A stretch of DNA of 64,000 nucleotides from Chalara sp. BL73 (lineage: Eukaryota; Ascomycota; Leotiomycetes; Helotiales). The notes beneath the pieces were generated by a model. The model saw only the letters and a program-made list of their open reading frames with translations. It was not told the origin of the DNA and searched no databases. The DNA is taken from positions 1 to 64,000 of the forward strand of contig CAKJVC010000152.1 of NCBI GenBank assembly GCA_918026815.1, read 5' to 3'. The stretch's first letter is position 1; the number at the start of each line of letters is the position of its first letter. Made by a program: the position numbers and the translations under genes. Positions 54,478-64,000 of the stretch are shown piece by piece.

Positions 54478-55445
54478 GAACTTGAAGGAATGGTCAAAGC
54501 GAGTGGCTCGTATAGTCGTTGAACTTAAATAACCAGTACTAGCTGGAGCAAACAAATGACCCTTTGGCGCGCTTTTGTGCACTATCTCTTTGCGTGTATT
54601 TGCATTATCTCTTTGCGTGTATTTGTACTCCATTGTCAGACAATGATAGACAATGATTCCAGCCCTAGACTTGATTTTTAGAGATGAGGAATGGACCAAA
54701 GTGATCTTTGGTCATAACTTCACTTACCCTAACCCTAATCCACAATTATCTTCCTTAAAGCCTTCTCGTAGCCATCGTACTTGATTTTTTTATCGGTAGC
54801 GGTTGTCAGAGCCCAGACAGGCACTTCCAAACTTATCACTCTTCGGGCAAGAGAATTGACATGCAAGAAATTGCATTTATTCTTCTCCTTTGTCTTTGCG
54901 AAGCTTGATAATTTTATAAATTCAATTGGTTGTTGTGGCAGTATTTTTGCTATGATATATAACGACGTCAGAATGAGCACCCCTGCGCCACAGCATTGCT
55001 TTGGTATAGTTGAGAAGTCATGGGACATTAAGGAAATCACGCAAAAGATATAAAAAAGTTCTTTTCTCATGAATGTGCTGAAATACCTCCCGTATCGGAC
55101 TAAATAACAAAATGCAGATATCATAAAATAGCTTATCGATAATAAAATCAGGTAACTATATATATATATATATCTATGTAACAATGTTTGAAACTAACAT
55201 ATATATTGTTGCTCAACTATTTCCAACCTTCCAATGAAGATATATGCCGCCAACAATATCGAGACTTGTAGATCTGTATTGTTTAATCAACAAGCACATC
55301 CCTTGTAGAAGAATCCAGTAAAGTCACTCTACAAAGTCTCGTTTTATAAGCTAACCGACTAGTATATTGGATAAGCTCGTGGGTAACGGACCGGCTTATT
55401 CCACAGTCTGCAAACTAGGGAAAGTTTCAAAACCAATAAATTAGG
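54478..55445. other. Intergenic with minor repeats and an unassigned minus frame
   Basis: A 21-bp direct repeat lies at 54581-54624 (ATCTCTTTGCGTGTATTTG twice), with ACCCTAACCCTAAT at 54727-54740 and a (TA)n run at 55158-55173. A minus frame 55184-54735 ends in a plausible ARRVISLEVPVWALTTATDK segment but is not recognised. Confidence 0.4.
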
Positions 55446-56290
55446 CTATGAACGGGACCTTCTTGCTGGACCACCTGCACCGGCTGTTGTATCACAATAC
55501 TTTCATTCCAAGACTGCTTTGGCAATGGAGGCCTCACCTGCTGGTAGCGCTCTTGGTATGTGACTTAGATCCCAATTTGGTCAGCGAAAGCTGAAAATAA
55601 CTTCAGGCGGCGTCATCTATCCCATTATGTTTAATAAACTTCTACCTCAATTAGGTTTCGGCTGGGCGACTCGAGTTCTGGAATTCACGATTCTAGGAAC
55701 TTCAATACTGCCATTAGCTCTGATGAAGCGCCGCACAGCAGCAACAACAACCTATCAACTCTTTGATAAAACAGCCCTTAAGAACCGGCCGTATCTTGTG
55801 CTTAACACTAGCCTGGTCTTTGGCTTCATGGGCTTGTACATTATTCTGTACTACATTAAGCTTTACGCGCTTGAGAAAAGTAGTGTATCGGCGCCTCTTG
55901 TAGAGTGCCTCGTTGTTATTATCAATAAAAGTTCATTAGCAAGTCGTTTAATTCTTGGATATTATGCGAACAAACTGGGCTCAATTAGCGTGCAGAGGGC
56001 CGTGGCCATTATCAGCGTCATATTGGCCTTTTGTTTGGTAGCAATCAAGAACACACCTAAACTAGTAACTTAGAGCGTATTATATAAGTTTTCGGCAGGC
56101 GCTTTTATGACGTTGCCTGCTGCAGGAGTAGTGAGTCTCTCGTCCGACAAAAGCAAGATCGGGGCTCGACTTGGCATGACTCTCGGATCGGTTGGGTTTG
56201 GTGTTCTTGTCAGTAATCCTATTGCAGGCGTAATATTGAATGGTAAAGGAGGCTGGAATGTGCGGTGTACTGCTCTTTGTTTCTAGTGTT
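55446..56290 (+). pseudogene. MFS (monocarboxylate-type) transporter fragment
   Basis: The first piece (55446-55555) reads VVSQYFHSKTALAMEASPAG. It joins through a 51-bp intron (55556-55606) to GGVIYPIMFNKLLPQLGFGW, ATRVLEFTILGT and later helices. After a stop at 56071 family sequence continues: AGAFMTLPAAGVVSLSSDKS, IGARLGMTLGSVGFGVL and NPIAGVILNGKGGW, then more stops. The order matches fungal MCT-like transporters (QYF-KKRALA-GI--AGSS-GG--YPIM, later GARMGM and NPIAGAIL). The first four or five helices are absent, so this is a truncated, decayed copy. Confidence 0.7.
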
Positions 56291-56598
56291 AGCATGGCAA
56301 TGAGTAGGATTGCAGAAGTCGGTTTCGGGCTGGCTAAGACAATATGAGGTCTTGTGTGCAAGAACAAGATAGGAACGATGGTCATATCGGACTAAGGTTT
56401 ATATCAGTAGCCTTGTTTGTAAGGTGATCAAAGTGCTCTGGAGGCTTAATATAACCACGCCAAGTATTATATCATCCAAGGGCGGGGTGGTTTTGTAATA
56501 TCGGTCCCCTCTTTGTAAATCTACATACTACCGCTCCAGCATATCTCTAATTCTGCTGGTCCAGGAACACGTCATAAACGGAGCCTTACTTAGGTCAC
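56291..56598. other. Short intergenic spacer
   Basis: Nothing was recognised; it probably holds the promoter of the ankyrin gene. Confidence 0.45.
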
Positions 56599-58596
56599 AT
56601 GATCCAAATCACTCTCTGGAATGGGAAATGCTTGGCATCAGGCAACTTCACCAATCATGCCAAACTTGATGGCGCCTTTAACTTCTTTTCCCTTTCAAAC
56701 TCTTTCATGTATGTAGCAATGGCTACTCCTGCATCTCCAGTCTCGTCGACAACTCTATCAATTCATTCCAGCCAAAACAGTGAGTCCGGGGACGATTCAC
56801 TTTCTGAGTTCGGTAGCATTTTCATGTGTATTTCAGAGGAGGAATATACTGACCATGAACGTATACTCGGACCCGATTCGCGGCCCCACGAGCCATTGGA
56901 AACAGAAATATGCACATTGAGATCGGAGGACAAATTCGGCGTGTATATCTTGCCCGAAAGATACACTCGACTCGCAAATGCGCGGTCTCTATCTGCGCCA
57001 ATGCTTGCTGCAACAGAATCAGACCCTCGAATACTCAAAACTGTACTTTCACAGGCTCTTTACCTATACAAATTACGGACAGAAGGCCAAAACCTCAGCT
57101 TTTCTGGACGCCTTACCTCTTTCTGGCCGTTCAAGCCGCCAATTCCGGAAGCATTCGACCATTTTGGACCTAACAGTATTCGCGTCGTGGGTGGCACGAC
57201 ATGCATGCCACTAATCGCAGCCGAGCCCTGGCAGACAACACCCTACCCAGAGTTAATTGGTATCGTTACGCCCCTCCTGAGAGCCATCAGGTCCCGGCTT
57301 CCCAAGAATGTACAGACTCTTCTTTCTAGCGGCGCAAATCCGAACGGTGTACCGCTGGATGTATTCTCCGATTACGCTGCTTTCTTCCTACGATTCCGCC
57401 CCAGTATACCTCCCAACACTGATACAAAAGGTGATGTTGCTTCGTTACATACTTTCCTTTATGAGATGGATCTCGCACAACTATCGCCTATCACGATGGA
57501 AGAAATAGAGGATAGGTTGGTGGATGGCATGGCACCATTCTGGTGCGAAGAAGGGTTTACGCCGTCAAATATCTACCCAAATGGCTCCGAAATACACTCT
57601 CTCGTCGCGGCTGCACACTCGGGTTCTGTGGAGATATTCGATATGCTTTTGAAGGCTGGTGCTGATTGCAGCGCATGGACGTTGTTTGCTCCTTCAAGGC
57701 TATTCCGAGAAAGCCGTCTTTCAATATCCACCCCCCTTCACGCTGCCATTGCCCGACAGGATGAAAAGATGGTGCGGCATCTCTTCCAGTTAGGATTCGA
57801 CCCGAACGCGATGGCATATTCTAACCCGACCCGCTGCCACACACCTCTCATGGCCACCATCTTGACCGAACACCAGGTTAACAAGAAAATTTTCGACTTC
57901 CTTATGTCCCATCGTCTAATCATTCCAGATCTTCGCACGCCTATTTATAAAGTGCATCTGCTTCATTTTGCAGTTGCACGCTTAGACCTCGCAATAATCA
58001 AGCACATCGCTGCTGACGTACCTCTGTGCAATGCTGGTGTTACAGCTCTAGGGCATAACCTGCTGCATATCGCATGCTTGCCCAAGTCATCCAAACACGT
58101 CCAGCGCAATTCAGAACTTATATATCGCAGCATTCATGAGACCCGTAATCTCCTCCCCACACCAGACTTATACGCAGAATGGCCCCGTGCCACTGTCGCA
58201 GATGAATTTTTCTATACTGCCGACTTCACCGCTCAGGACTCCGTTGTAGAGTACCTTCTACTACAGCATCTAGCCTGCTGTTTCTTTGCCAAGGACATAC
58301 ACGGTAACACGCCGTTACACTATCTTGCCGGTTACATAATCATTAATGCAAAGCTGGTGAGCTGGCTAAGGAGCTTACCGGGGGTCGAGGAGATCTGGAC
58401 TGGCAGCAGGAATTTGGTAGGCGCCACGCCTGCCGAGTTAATGACTGCGGGCGACGCAGTTAAAAGATCCATGTCCCCAGCGGAGGAAGAGAAGCCTCAG
58501 AGCTGGTTGGCTAGGGAACGAAGGTATGCGCGCATGAATCGGAAACAGCAGATCTGGAAGGATATCCTTGGTGACCGTGCGAGGAGGGAGCTTTGA
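56599..58596 (+). CDS. Ankyrin-repeat protein
   Basis: The frame encodes 665 residues from 56599, or 625 from the Met at 56719 (MATPASPVSSTTLSIHS). The later start is more likely, because the first 40 residues look like untranslated sequence. An acidic Ser-rich N-terminus is followed by weak helical repeats: LPKNVQTLLSSGANPN, then SLVAAAHSGSVEIFDMLLKA with GADCSAW, STPLHAAIARQDEKMVRHLF with QLGFDPN, LLHFAVARLDLAIIKHIA and GNTPLHYLAGYI. These are ankyrin signatures. The C-terminus (ERRYARMNRKQQIWKDILGD) is basic. No effector domain such as HET or NACHT is seen, so a scaffold role is likely but unspecific. There is no intron and the gene is intact. Confidence 0.85.
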   Translation: MIQITLWNGKCLASGNFTNHAKLDGAFNFFSLSNSFMYVAMATPASPVSSTTLSIHSSQNSESGDDSLSEFGSIFMCISEEEYTDHERILGPDSRPHEPLETEICTLRSEDKFGVYILPERYTRLANARSLSAPMLAATESDPRILKTVLSQALYLYKLRTEGQNLSFSGRLTSFWPFKPPIPEAFDHFGPNSIRVVGGTTCMPLIAAEPWQTTPYPELIGIVTPLLRAIRSRLPKNVQTLLSSGANPNGVPLDVFSDYAAFFLRFRPSIPPNTDTKGDVASLHTFLYEMDLAQLSPITMEEIEDRLVDGMAPFWCEEGFTPSNIYPNGSEIHSLVAAAHSGSVEIFDMLLKAGADCSAWTLFAPSRLFRESRLSISTPLHAAIARQDEKMVRHLFQLGFDPNAMAYSNPTRCHTPLMATILTEHQVNKKIFDFLMSHRLIIPDLRTPIYKVHLLHFAVARLDLAIIKHIAADVPLCNAGVTALGHNLLHIACLPKSSKHVQRNSELIYRSIHETRNLLPTPDLYAEWPRATVADEFFYTADFTAQDSVVEYLLLQHLACCFFAKDIHGNTPLHYLAGYIIINAKLVSWLRSLPGVEEIWTGSRNLVGATPAELMTAGDAVKRSMSPAEEEKPQSWLARERRYARMNRKQQIWKDILGDRARREL

Positions 58597-58989
58597 GTAT
58601 GCCATCACGGTGAGTTTTGAGTTGGATTCTCATGAACGGTAGGTCTGACGGAGGTGGTGTTTGAGGTCATCCTTTATAAGACGCTTTCCACGTAAGTCTT
58701 GAAAAGGTACTTTGAGTTTGTCGTCCTATCGATCAAGTATCTACTCTACAGATCCTACATAACGCGCATTTCCACCGATAATGCCTATGTCTGGCTTTTC
58801 TTATAGGACAATTGAAGTTGCACTGCCTGCCAAGTTGACTGATGCTCCACCCATGGCTCCGCTAAAATGCTTCCGCGATTTGCATAAAGAATTTATATAT
58901 GCCCTCTAATGCAGCTGCACGTAGTACAGTGCTCCAAGGAAGGAATCGCCGCGAGTACGTGAAGGAGTCCCGAGGTGGCCCGCTAAGCA

Positions 58990-59640
58990 CTCTTGCAGTG
59001 ATCTATCTCCCCTTCCAAGTCATCATTATATCATCCCTGCTGTTCAATATCTCATCGAGGAGCTGGTCGAAGGACGCCTCCCCTTCAAATGCTCTATGCA
59101 AAGCACTTTCTACGCTGGTGTACATCGACTCTAGTCCCATGTAGAGCTCACCGGAAGCCTTATTCAAGTGTGAAATTGGTGTTGAAGACTTCTATACAGA
59201 TTGGCTTCTCGAAATATGCGGAGAGACATGCTGAAATGACCAGCCTACTACGAACCGATGTCTGAGAATGAGGATCTAAAGGAGATCCTAATCATGATAG
59301 AATCTGTATCGTCCACTCAATTGTAAGCTTCGTACAAAAGTCGAGGATTTTCACTTATATGCGTAACTATCCATCATGCATACATTACCCCTCATCGTAT
59401 AAAGCATCGACTCTATGAGGTTTACCTGCGGCAGCAAATAATGATCCACCAATTGCTCCTGGAGAACATCGTGTGTAGATTCAAGCTGCTCTAGTGCCTG
59501 TACCAGATGATAATGTGCAAATATTTCCAGATCTAATTTACGTGAAAGGGATTTTGCTATCCAAGACTCCTGCTCCAAAGCCAATATCGCCTGCAGAATA
59601 TCCCGTACTCCGCCATGAGGGACAATATCCAATGCCTACT
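58990..59640 (-). pseudogene. Unidentified decayed minus-strand gene
   Basis: A good acceptor (TACTAATTATGAGTAG, about 59640) precedes ALDIVPHGGVRDILQAILAL, then HYHLVQALEQLESTHDVLQE to a stop at 59351. Further down, RLVISACLSAYFEKPICIEV and, in another frame, GELYMGLESMYTSVESALHR with FEGEASFDQLLDEILNSRDD follow. The pieces look protein-like but sit in different frames. No donor or first exon fits upstream, where Med5 ends at 59673. The family is not recognised. Confidence 0.4.
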
Positions 59641-59672
59641 CATAATTAGTATCTAAATTCCTTTAGGATCGC

Positions 59673-62600
59673 TTAGGAGAAGTCCATCGCATCTCCAAAC
59701 AAATCACTCGCATCCATGTCCCCGACCATCCCATCACCAAGATCGCCGCCCATGCCATCGGCTCCTCCAACATTTCCGAGTAGCCCACTCATTAAGTCGT
59801 TCTCCGCATCCAAGACATTTCCCATTCCCGCATCACCACCGCCAAGATCTCCACCGACTGCTCCTATCGTTCCCAGATCGCCCATGCCAGGCAGTACATC
59901 AAGCACTGGAAGTCCATCGTGCCCTATAATTCCCGCTTGACTGACTAATTGTGCCTCAACGCTGCGATACAGCCTAACCACGTGTTCAGCATGAGCTGGA
60001 TCCTCTTTTGCGGCTTTAGCAGCCTGCTCAGTTGCGGTCTTTAGCGCTTCTCGAAGGGTCATGCGGCGTTGTAGAGGGAGCGGAAGAGGATTCATGCCCA
60101 TTGCCGTGTTTAGGTTGGGCTATTTAGAATCGCTGATTAGCATCAATTCCCAAAATTTGTGGAGTGAAAACTTGATTTTGGCAGCTTACACCTTGCTCCC
60201 ACGATGCGGTATCCGGAGCACAAATAAGAGCCGTTGCAACATCAATTATTGCTCCACCGTTCCCTAAATCCGTCTGTCCTTTCACCTCATCGATGATGAC
60301 AGATAGAACCTTTTTTGCGGTCAAAATACGATTGCCCACTAGAATCTGACGATGTGTGTAGGCCGTGGGGTTGACATTCACGGCTGCCTATGGACAAGTA
60401 AAATGTTAAAATTGTTCTATATATGTGGACGAAAATCAAAATACATCATGTTTGGAGGGAAATTCCCTAACGTATCTACAAATTTTAACATCATCGTAGC
60501 TTGGAATTGAAGAAGCAAACGACTTGCTATAATGGTTATAGAGACATTCTTAGTCAAAGAGTTAACTTACAGGATTAAGGGCCCATTGCACTAGACCAAG
60601 AATAGTCGTTCGTAGAATGGCTGTCATACCAACGTGGTTATTATCTGCCTTAGTCCATGACTCGAGTTCGATATGATCACTTGCGCCGCGCCGTTCCCAG
60701 CCCATATTTGGTCGTATTGTTTTCAAAAGAGGCTCGATGTCTTGTCGAGTAGGTTCGCCGCGTTGAAGCCACCGAAGGGAGTGCTCAAGGCTTTTCGCGA
60801 TAATGTTTAGAACAGAATTGAGTAAATGAGATGCTTCGCTTGTGCCTGAACTAGTATTTGGGTTATTGACTAACGTGCCCAGTATTTGGAGCACGGCATT
60901 GGCATCTCCACGAGACTCCCAGAGGTGTGAGCTCAACCAGTTGATCCCCGGAATAAGTGCAGGGAGTAAGAACGGCTCCGCGAGATACTCTAAGCCACCT
61001 TTGAGGCTTTCTTCTGACAGATAGCCATTTGAAAATGCGAGAATAATCTCTTGGAAGAGATTGGGCACTAGAAGATAGAAATCTCGTGGTGGACAGGTCG
61101 ACATGAGTTCATCACCAAGTCCACTACTCTCGTTATCAAACAATCCGATAATCCATCCATGCAGCTGATTTTTTTCGGTTTGTGAGAGAGAATCTGATAG
61201 CCTAGACAAACCGCCTTGTTTCAGGAGTTTGGAGACAAAAGATGAAGGAGAATTGATTCCAATATCGGTGATGGATAAATCATAGCGGTATACAAACGCC
61301 AGAACAAGGAGGAGTATTGAACCGAATTCTTCATACACTGGCTGATACTCACCCTGATCTTCCTCATAGCTCCAAGAATCCAACAGTTCGCACAGTGGTT
61401 GTAGGATAGTTTGGGGTTTATCGAAGAGAAGCATCACATCCAGGTAGGCTCCTTTCCGAGCAAGCTTTGCGCAGAGAGACTTGAGAGACATCGTGTCCTT
61501 GTTACGGCATAATTGTCTTATGAACTGTTTACATTAGCAGGAATGACTGACTACTGGACGAGGTGGCTCGCCACATACCATGGTGATTGCCTGACTGACA
61601 GCTCCAACATTCCCATCCATGTTTTCTAACTCTTCAATCAAAGCATCTGACTTCTCTGGATCTGACAAACACTGCTGGAATAGACTATCTTTGTTGTGTT
61701 TGCCAGCAGCCGGAAGACTCGACATTGGCACATCGCCAAGCAGGGTCTCGATACTCGGCTCCTCTAATAATCCATGCAGACAACATGCAAAGCAAAAGTC
61801 TTGCCGCACTGAGCCCGAAAACATGTTATCATAGCTGGAGTCGGCACCTAGTGAGAAGAAGGTAGGGAACAAATTCGTGGACACTTGAGCAAGGGCATTT
61901 CCAATACAAACCTCAGATGTGACTGGAGGAAAGTAGGTTTCATATAATTGAGCAATTATGAGAGGTACTTTGTTCATGAGGAATGACTGGAAAACAAATT
62001 TGCTTTGCTCTTTGTCATTGTTGTCTTTGCGCCAAGTAACATTAGCCAGTACATCAAATGCGGCTATGATCAGAGCTTCGGCCATATATTGCGCATCTCC
62101 CTAGCATGTTTAGCATAGTTCAATCAAGATCAAGGCACAACCCACAGCATATCGGGTTTGGAGATAATTTATGATTTGGCTATCATCCATCAAAGGTCTT
62201 CCAACAAGCTATTAAATAATTAGCATGGACGAAACCCCACTTGCATGAACTTACCAAGGCATTAAAGTATATATACAACCCTGCCCTAGATTGTACAATG
62301 GGTATATCAGATACAGTCACGTCATCAGGAACCAATTCAATTCCTTGACCAAGCATCTCGTCAATCTCCTTACTAGCCGTCATCTCTTTTTTATCAACAG
62401 GTTGAATGGTAACAAGAGTTTGGGTGTGGAACACTTGCAAGCGCTCTACAATAGCAGGGGCATGCTGAAGCAGAGAAATAAAATTGGCCAGAGCCCTTGA
62501 AAGACGATTCCCTGTTCCTTTCGGGGTATTTCCTTTCATAATTGCTTGTTGCACGGTAGCATTGTCAATCACTGCGACCATTAGAGTGGCTAGCGCAGTG

Positions 62601-63139
62601 GTCGCATCTCGTATCTCTGTCTGTATTGAGGTAGGCATCAGCATATCATTGACATTCTGGCCCGAATGAGCAACTAGCTCTATCCACTGTATAGAAACCA
62701 GCAACAGCTCAACTGCTTGCTGTGTGCTTTCGGGTGTTCCTCCGCTTGTGATAATCCTCGCCATCTTATATATAATCATCTCATCGGAGTAATAAGAGCT
62801 CTTCCACCTCTTTGTCACAAGGTTCTTGTTCTCAATCGCGTCTGCGCCTTGCAAGGCATTTGCATGGCCGCCGAATGTCGAGTACCTCAACAAAATCTTG
62901 AGAACAGCAGGTACATGAATCAGCCCAAGCTTCTGCATTATGGGCAGACACTCCCGAATCTGGACATCCAGCGAATATGCATTGTGTTCCGTGGGGCGCA
63001 GGAATAGATCGCAGAGCTGTAGTGGGGAGATTGGATGTGCATTATGCTGCAGCTGGAGGTAGTTGGCGAATTCCTCTTCGTCGGGACGTTTCAGTAGACA
63101 CAGCGAGAGAAACTGCGTCCACGATTTCGCAGCAGACAT
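59673..63139 (-). CDS. nut1: Mediator complex subunit 5 (Med5/Nut1)
   Basis: Six exons are inferred, all phases agreeing: 63139-62255, 62208-62146, 62100-61579, 61524-60571, 60387-60190 and 60119-59673. They give 1022 residues. The start MSAAKSWTQFLSLCLLKRPD, the internal GRPLMDDSQIINYLQTRYA and GDAQYMAEALIIAAFDVLAN, and NPTAYTHRQILVGNRILTAK match fungal Med5 (Nut1) of about this length. The C-terminus is Gly/Met/Asp-rich (GMGGDLGDGMVGDMDASDLF) and ends GDAMDFS. Med5 is a helical tail-module subunit linking activators to RNA polymerase II. Intron 4 (183 bp) is longer than the others (45-70 bp). The gene is intact and the whole length is accounted for. Confidence 0.88.
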
Positions 63140-63761
63140 TGTTATAGAACATTCAATCTATCATCGAAAGCGAAGGTTTCGAGTTTGGCGCATGGTGGCT
63201 CGGTTGTAGAGGAAGCTTGGGAAGCTTTTTGGCAGCTCACGCTTGAATGACGTCCCGAGGCTGCCAAGCCAAGGCGGCGAAGCCAAGACTGCAACATATG
63301 AGGCAAAGAATTTACAGCTGGGAGGAAATGTTGAACCCTGATTGATTACAATTTGACTAAGGCTTTTTACAATGAACAGACTTGAACAGATTTATGCAGA
63401 CTTGTAAAAGACCAATGGATTCCCATATTCGGGATGTAGCTCGGGCAGAGAATGCCGTTTATCCTGGGCATTTGGGAGTTGACCTTGGTTCTTCAGCCTT
63501 GCAGCATAGCACTGGTGTTCCAATAAAATTGGAAGTTGAGGTGGATGATGGAGTAGAAATGGCACAATGAAGACGCTGTATATATTAGACTAAGGCTAGC
63601 AAACTTTTTGGGGTTATGTAAAGTGGTGCTGTGGTCCCGGTTTTACACAACTCTAGGAATTTCTCATTTGTCATGCTAGCAAAATCCAACCACAAGCACA
63701 ACCATGGTAGCATTCGTAGACTTTCTTTCATGGCTCGCCATATCGTATTACCCATTATATC
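63140..63761. other. Intergenic, nothing recognised
   Basis: This is the promoter side of Med5; a plus frame at 63382-63570 has no family features. Confidence 0.45.
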
Positions 63762-64000
63762 CTAATCGTGCGGTTCCCGCTTCACGTGAGGTGAGCTTAC
63801 ACCTCTCGTGAGGGTCTCCGGCGCCCTAGGTCCCAACATCCAGTCTTCCATTGCTAGCCAGTCGCTCCACGCCGATTCTGCAGCCTGTATCTCCGCATCC
63901 GAAGCATCGCTGAGTGGCTTTAGAAAAGGACAGGTTTCATCCAGCGACATGTCGTAGTGTTGTTTGACCTTCAACCAAGCCTGGCTCTTGGCTGCGAACA
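63762..64000 (-). CDS. 3' end of an unidentified gene running off the window
   Basis: The minus-strand frame is open to the window edge and ends at 63762. It encodes about 79 residues including SQAWLKVKQHYDMSLDETCP, then a highly acidic and Trp-rich piece (AAESAWSDWLAMEDWMLGPR) and a short basic tail VKREPHD. The end resembles C-termini of nuclear proteins, but no family is named. The 5' part lies outside. Confidence 0.55.
   Translation of the reverse strand, partial: FAAKSQAWLKVKQHYDMSLDETCPFLKPLSDASDAEIQAAESAWSDWLAMEDWMLGPRAPETLTRGVSSPHVKREPHD

Noticed and set aside
59716..59940. Pro/Ser-rich plus-strand frame
   Set aside because: It is antisense to the Gly/Asp-rich Med5 C-terminus.

Overview
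The window looks like nuclear DNA of a filamentous ascomycete (Pezizomycotina; Leotiomycetes would fit but is inference). Genes have short introns (about 44-90 bp) with GT..AG borders and TACTAAT-like branch points. The families are fungal: HET domain, Zn2Cys6 regulator, DUF3632, DUF4202, DUF7703-like, Med5/Nut1, SCAP, RNase T1 type. Intact genes lie among long gene-poor stretches full of broken genes and repeats. Many exon joins were worked out by hand from splice signals and frame agreement; none is backed by transcripts.

Region 1 (1-10.7 kb) is accessory: two same-strand copies of an LTR-like repeat, a frameshifted DUF7703-like membrane gene, a small secreted Cys4 protein, short GTATCAC palindromes, and a six-exon CorA-like gene that stops early. 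Region 2 (11.8-20.2 kb) holds the most interesting locus. It is a secreted repeat-peptide precursor (13375-13912, minus) with four DL/ITYID cores behind Kex2 (KR) sites, in the style of ustiloxin/phomopsin (dikaritin) RiPP precursors. Each repeat is a 63-nt exon separated from the next by a near-identical small intron. A broken RTA1-type transporter, a Zn2Cys6 regulator and an NAD(P)-binding reductase lie nearby. No UstYa/UstYb (DUF3328) oxidase was recognised.

Region 3 (21-29 kb) has a dynamin-family GTPase fused to an FG-repeat, nucleoporin-like tail. It is followed by decayed carbohydrate-active genes: a DUF5703-type glycosidase, and a GH36 alpha-galactosidase whose two halves now lie on opposite strands around a MITE. 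Region 4 (31-47.6 kb) is more conserved: a secreted elicitor-like protein, SCAP (sterol sensing), a homeobox plus C2H2 regulator, a basic protein, DUF4202, a HET-domain protein and a GNAT acetyltransferase. Region 5 (48-59.6 kb) mixes a lipoxygenase pseudogene, a tiny three-exon DUF2945/Tudor-like gene, an RNase T1-type secreted ribonuclease, DUF3632, a broken MFS transporter, an ankyrin protein and a further unidentified pseudogene. Region 6 (59.7-64 kb) has the Mediator subunit Med5 and the 3' end of an unidentified gene running off the window.

SCAP, Med5 and the homeobox regulator are core-type genes. The remainder looks like fast-evolving accessory content related to secretion, self/non-self recognition and secondary metabolism.
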